Shown piece by piece: positions 6,757 to 7,964 of a stretch of DNA of 7,964 bases. Location: assembly GCA_003647095.1 (NCBI GenBank), contig QMME01000173.1, forward strand, positions 1 to 7,964, written 5' to 3'. Both the position numbers and the translations under genes were made by a program. Position 1 is the stretch's first letter; each line of letters opens with the position of its first letter. The notes below the pieces were generated by a model. It was not told where the DNA came from, made no database searches, and worked only from the letters and a program-made list of their open reading frames with translations. This stretch comes from Deltaproteobacteria bacterium (GTDB lineage: Bacteria; Myxococcota; B64-G9).

Positions 6757-7238
6757 TGGGGATTTTCCGTGCGCTGGTCGTAAGGCTTGAAGTTGTAGTC
6801 CGGCCATAGCTGCAGGATTCGCTCATACTGTTGCTGGGGAATGGGCGGTACTCCCTCGGGGGGACAGGGCCCCTGGTGGTTGGGCAGGTTGATGTCTATC
6901 TCCCGCTGCTGGCCATCCACAACCTCTTCCTCGTTCTTGCTGGCAATGGGCAGGCAGTGCTCGGGTGCGCAGCTGGGATCGTCCCAGGCAGCCACCATGA
7001 GCACGTAGTCCAGGCCGGGTGATACCTCCTTCTCCTCGCTCAACTGACCGAGGTCGATCTTGCCGAATTCCACTCCCAGGTAGGACGACTGGCAGATGGT
7101 CCAGGGTGGCTGGAAGTCCATCTCCGGGTTATTGAAATCGTTCTTTACAGTCACCAAGGCGCTGCCCTGCTCGCTGCCACAAGCGGAAAAAAACAGGATA
7201 AGACCTGCAATCCCTGCCAGTACTGGCGAATTCCTCAT
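6744..7238 (-). CDS. Lipoprotein, first gene of the uptake operon
   Basis: This 164-residue protein has an N-terminal signal with basic R2, a hydrophobic core and a lipobox-like FSAC, placing the lipid cysteine at residue 20 (Phe at -3 is slightly unusual). The mature part opens with SALVTVKND, a probable beta strand, and has cysteines at 49, 90, 95, 125 and 162, including CAPEHC (90-95), and it ends in Cys-Gln-His. Acidic stretches (SEEKE, NEEE) are frequent. No named family is recognised. It resembles the next gene loosely: both have a Val-rich first strand and the first post-anchor Cys at residue 49, so distant relationship is possible but unproven. A strong GGAGGTGA ribosome site at 7243-7250 precedes the ATG. 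It directly follows the putative NikR operator, so it would be the first product made on derepression. Confidence 0.88.
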   Translation of the reverse strand: MRNSPVLAGIAGLILFFSACGSEQGSALVTVKNDFNNPEMDFQPPWTICQSSYLGVEFGKIDLGQLSEEKEVSPGLDYVLMVAAWDDPSCAPEHCLPIASKNEEEVVDGQQREIDINLPNHQGPCPPEGVPPIPQQQYERILQLWPDYNFKPYDQRTENPQCQH

Positions 7239-7242
7239 CTAG

Positions 7243-7250
7243 TCACCTCC
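7243..7250 (-). promoter_or_regulatory. Strong ribosome-binding site of the operon's first gene
   Basis: GGAGGTGA on the minus strand, four bases before the ATG at 7238, fixes the start of the first operon gene. Confidence 0.75.
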
Positions 7251-7258
7251 ATTGTTGG

Positions 7259-7285
7259 GTGTTACGTATTATCTTTTCGTAATAC
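7259..7285 (-). promoter_or_regulatory. Putative NikR operator
   Basis: The plus strand reads GTGTTAC (7259-7265), 13 spacer bases, then GTAATAC (7279-7285). Six of seven positions pair as an inverted repeat. It matches 13 of 14 positions of GTGTTAC-N13/14-GTAACAC, the consensus I recall for NikR in Geobacter and other delta-proteobacteria. It sits between the -35 and the ribosome site of the operon, covering the likely -10 and transcription start, where a repressor would block RNA polymerase. An embedded perfect repeat GTATTA-N8-TAATAC (7266-7285) shares the right arm. Nickel-dependent repression is inferred; no nikR gene is in the window. Confidence 0.65.
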
Positions 7286-7304
7286 CATTTCAGAAGGATG
7301 TCAA
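7276..7304 (-). promoter_or_regulatory. Promoter of the uptake operon
   Basis: A perfect TTGACA -35 lies at 7299-7304 on the minus strand, followed by an AT-rich stretch that stands out in GC-rich DNA. The -10 is ambiguous: TACGAA at 7276-7281 has 17-base spacing but matches the consensus poorly, while TATTAC at 7279-7284 is a better match but only 14 bases away from TTGACA; it lies 18 bases from an overlapping TTGCTT. Either choice falls inside the putative NikR operator. Confidence 0.55.
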
Positions 7305-7386
7305 GCAACTTCTTGCAGCCCCCAGGCAGCAGCTGGTGGTGGTGCCTTTCCCGCCACCCGACCGCTGGCAGAAACACCTGCCCGCA

Positions 7387-7424
7387 CCGTGAATCACCTT
7401 GCACTCCCCGTGATTTCACTGCAC
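7387..7424 (+). repeat. Two tandem GTGA/TCAC elements upstream of the rightmost gene
   Basis: Two near copies of CCGTGA-(6-7 nt)-TGCAC start at 7387 and 7408, a 20-21 base period or about two helical turns. Each contains a small palindrome: GTGA-A-TCAC at 7389-7397 and GTGA-TT-TCAC at 7410-7419. They lie 35-72 bases before the ATG at 7459 and overlap a weak promoter-like pair (TTGCAC at 7399, CACAAT at 7422, 17-base spacing). This could be a tandem operator; no regulator family is recognised. Confidence 0.4.
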
Positions 7425-7458
7425 AATGTCACCTGAACCCGGGCCGGGAGGTGAGCAG

Positions 7459-7964
7459 ATGTCGGTATCAAGAGAACCGTGGCGTACCGGAGCAGGAGCG
7501 ATGGCCGGGGCACTGGGATTGCTGATGCTGGTGGTGGGTGCGGCCTGCTCCTCGTCGAATCCCTCCTGTTCCCAGGAAGAACGCTGCAGCGGCCCGGCCG
7601 ACTGCCCCAGCGGCCAGTACTGCGCCAGCGGCTGCTGCCTGCTCGGCTGCGACGAAGACAGCGACTGCCGCCAGGGTTCGTTCTGCGACGTGGACAGCCA
7701 CCACTGCAGCAGCAGCGACGGTATACCGCCGGTGGACGGCTCCGGCGGCGGAGACCAGGCCGACGCCGGCGCGGACGGCGGCAGCGATAGCGGCGCCGAT
7801 ACCGGCGGCGATGCCGGTGCCGATCTTCCCGGCGATCCCGGCGGCGGCGACGGCGAGTGCCAGCCCACCCACGATCACCAGCTCGGCCAGAGCTGCAACT
7901 GCGACGACGAGTGCGCCCCCGAGGCGCCCTTCTGCTTCGCCGACGTCATGAACGATCCCGGCCC
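7459..7964 (+). CDS. Cys-rich lipoprotein with Asp/Gly linker (3' end beyond window)
   Basis: The frame is open from the ATG at 7459 to the right edge (168 full codons). GGAGGTGA at 7447-7454 lies four bases before the start. The signal peptide ends in the lipobox GAAC (C30). Residues 37-83 hold eleven cysteines in a spaced pattern (C37, C43, C49, C55, C59, C60, C64, C70, C76 and C83 among SGQYC and GCC-type motifs), resembling the EB/Dickkopf-like disulfide modules common in Myxococcota-type surface proteins. Residues about 87-132 are a repetitive Asp/Gly/Ala linker (units like DAGAD and DGGSD). A second Cys-rich module starts at C134 (C146, C148, C152, C159). It is likely a cell-surface protein of unknown function. 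It is transcribed away from the uptake operon with its own upstream region, so a shared role is possible but not shown. Confidence 0.8.
   Translation, partial: MSVSREPWRTGAGAMAGALGLLMLVVGAACSSSNPSCSQEERCSGPADCPSGQYCASGCCLLGCDEDSDCRQGSFCDVDSHHCSSSDGIPPVDGSGGGDQADAGADGGSDSGADTGGDAGADLPGDPGGGDGECQPTHDHQLGQSCNCDDECAPEAPFCFADVMNDPG

Noticed and set aside
7259..7285. Fur or Zur box at the operon promoter
   Set aside because: The arms do not resemble the GATAAT-type Fur repeat or the Zur GTTATNNNATAAC pattern; the 7-13-7 layout fits NikR much better.
7239..7304. Cobalamin riboswitch or other structured leader before the operon
   Set aside because: The expected leader is only about 30 bases, far too short for a cobalamin riboswitch, and no B12-box-like sequence is seen. 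This also weakens a cobalamin-uptake interpretation.
7301..7316. Imperfect palindrome around CAAG...CTTG overlapping the -35
   Set aside because: Only four-base arms match cleanly, which is expected by chance; no known regulator motif is recognised.
7468..7878. Minus-strand Ala/Gly/Val-rich open frame opposite the Cys-rich lipoprotein
   Set aside because: Low-complexity shadow of the repetitive Asp/Gly linker; the plus frame has a ribosome site, signal peptide and ordered cysteines.

Overview
The window is GC-rich bacterial DNA, almost fully coding. It reads like a Deltaproteobacteria-type genome in the broad sense (Myxococcota, Bradymonadota, Desulfuromonadia or a related lineage). The pointers are several lipoproteins with Asp/Gly/Ala-rich linkers after the lipid cysteine, a Cys-rich lipoprotein of the sort abundant in Myxococcota-like genomes, and a sequence resembling the NikR operator described for delta-proteobacteria. 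Phylum cannot be fixed from this window alone.

Layout: (1) 1-585, minus strand: the first 195 codons of a secreted protein with a FlgO/TolB-N-like domain, cut by the left edge. (2) 586-743: divergent intergenic region. (3) 744-1691, plus strand: a lipoprotein with a complete endonuclease/exonuclease/phosphatase domain, apparently read from a leaderless promoter. (4) 1701-7238, minus strand: a seven-gene operon with overlaps or gaps of at most 11 bp. (5) 7239-7458: divergent control region. (6) 7459-7964, plus strand: the start of a Cys-rich lipoprotein cut by the right edge.

The operon is the centre of interest. In order of transcription it encodes two Cys-containing lipoproteins, a TonB-dependent outer-membrane receptor, an ECF-type S component, a class I SAM-dependent methyltransferase, EcfT and EcfA. 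Together these form an outer-membrane to cytoplasm uptake route for a scarce nutrient. Just upstream of the first gene lies GTGTTAC-N13-GTAATAC, which matches 13 of 14 positions of the delta-proteobacterial NikR consensus as I recall it (GTGTTAC-N13/14-GTAACAC). It lies over the likely -10/start region of a promoter with a TTGACA -35. The leader is too short for a cobalamin riboswitch. My best inference is nickel-repressed uptake of nickel, probably as a chelate, because the S component lacks the NikM/CbiM metal-binding N-terminus. The substrate remains unproven.

Several starts were reassigned. The receptor begins at a GTG at 6268, the methyltransferase at 3757, the S component at 4319 and the second lipoprotein probably at a GTG at 6756. 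No RNA genes, insertion sequences, CRISPR arrays or convincing intrinsic terminators were seen.
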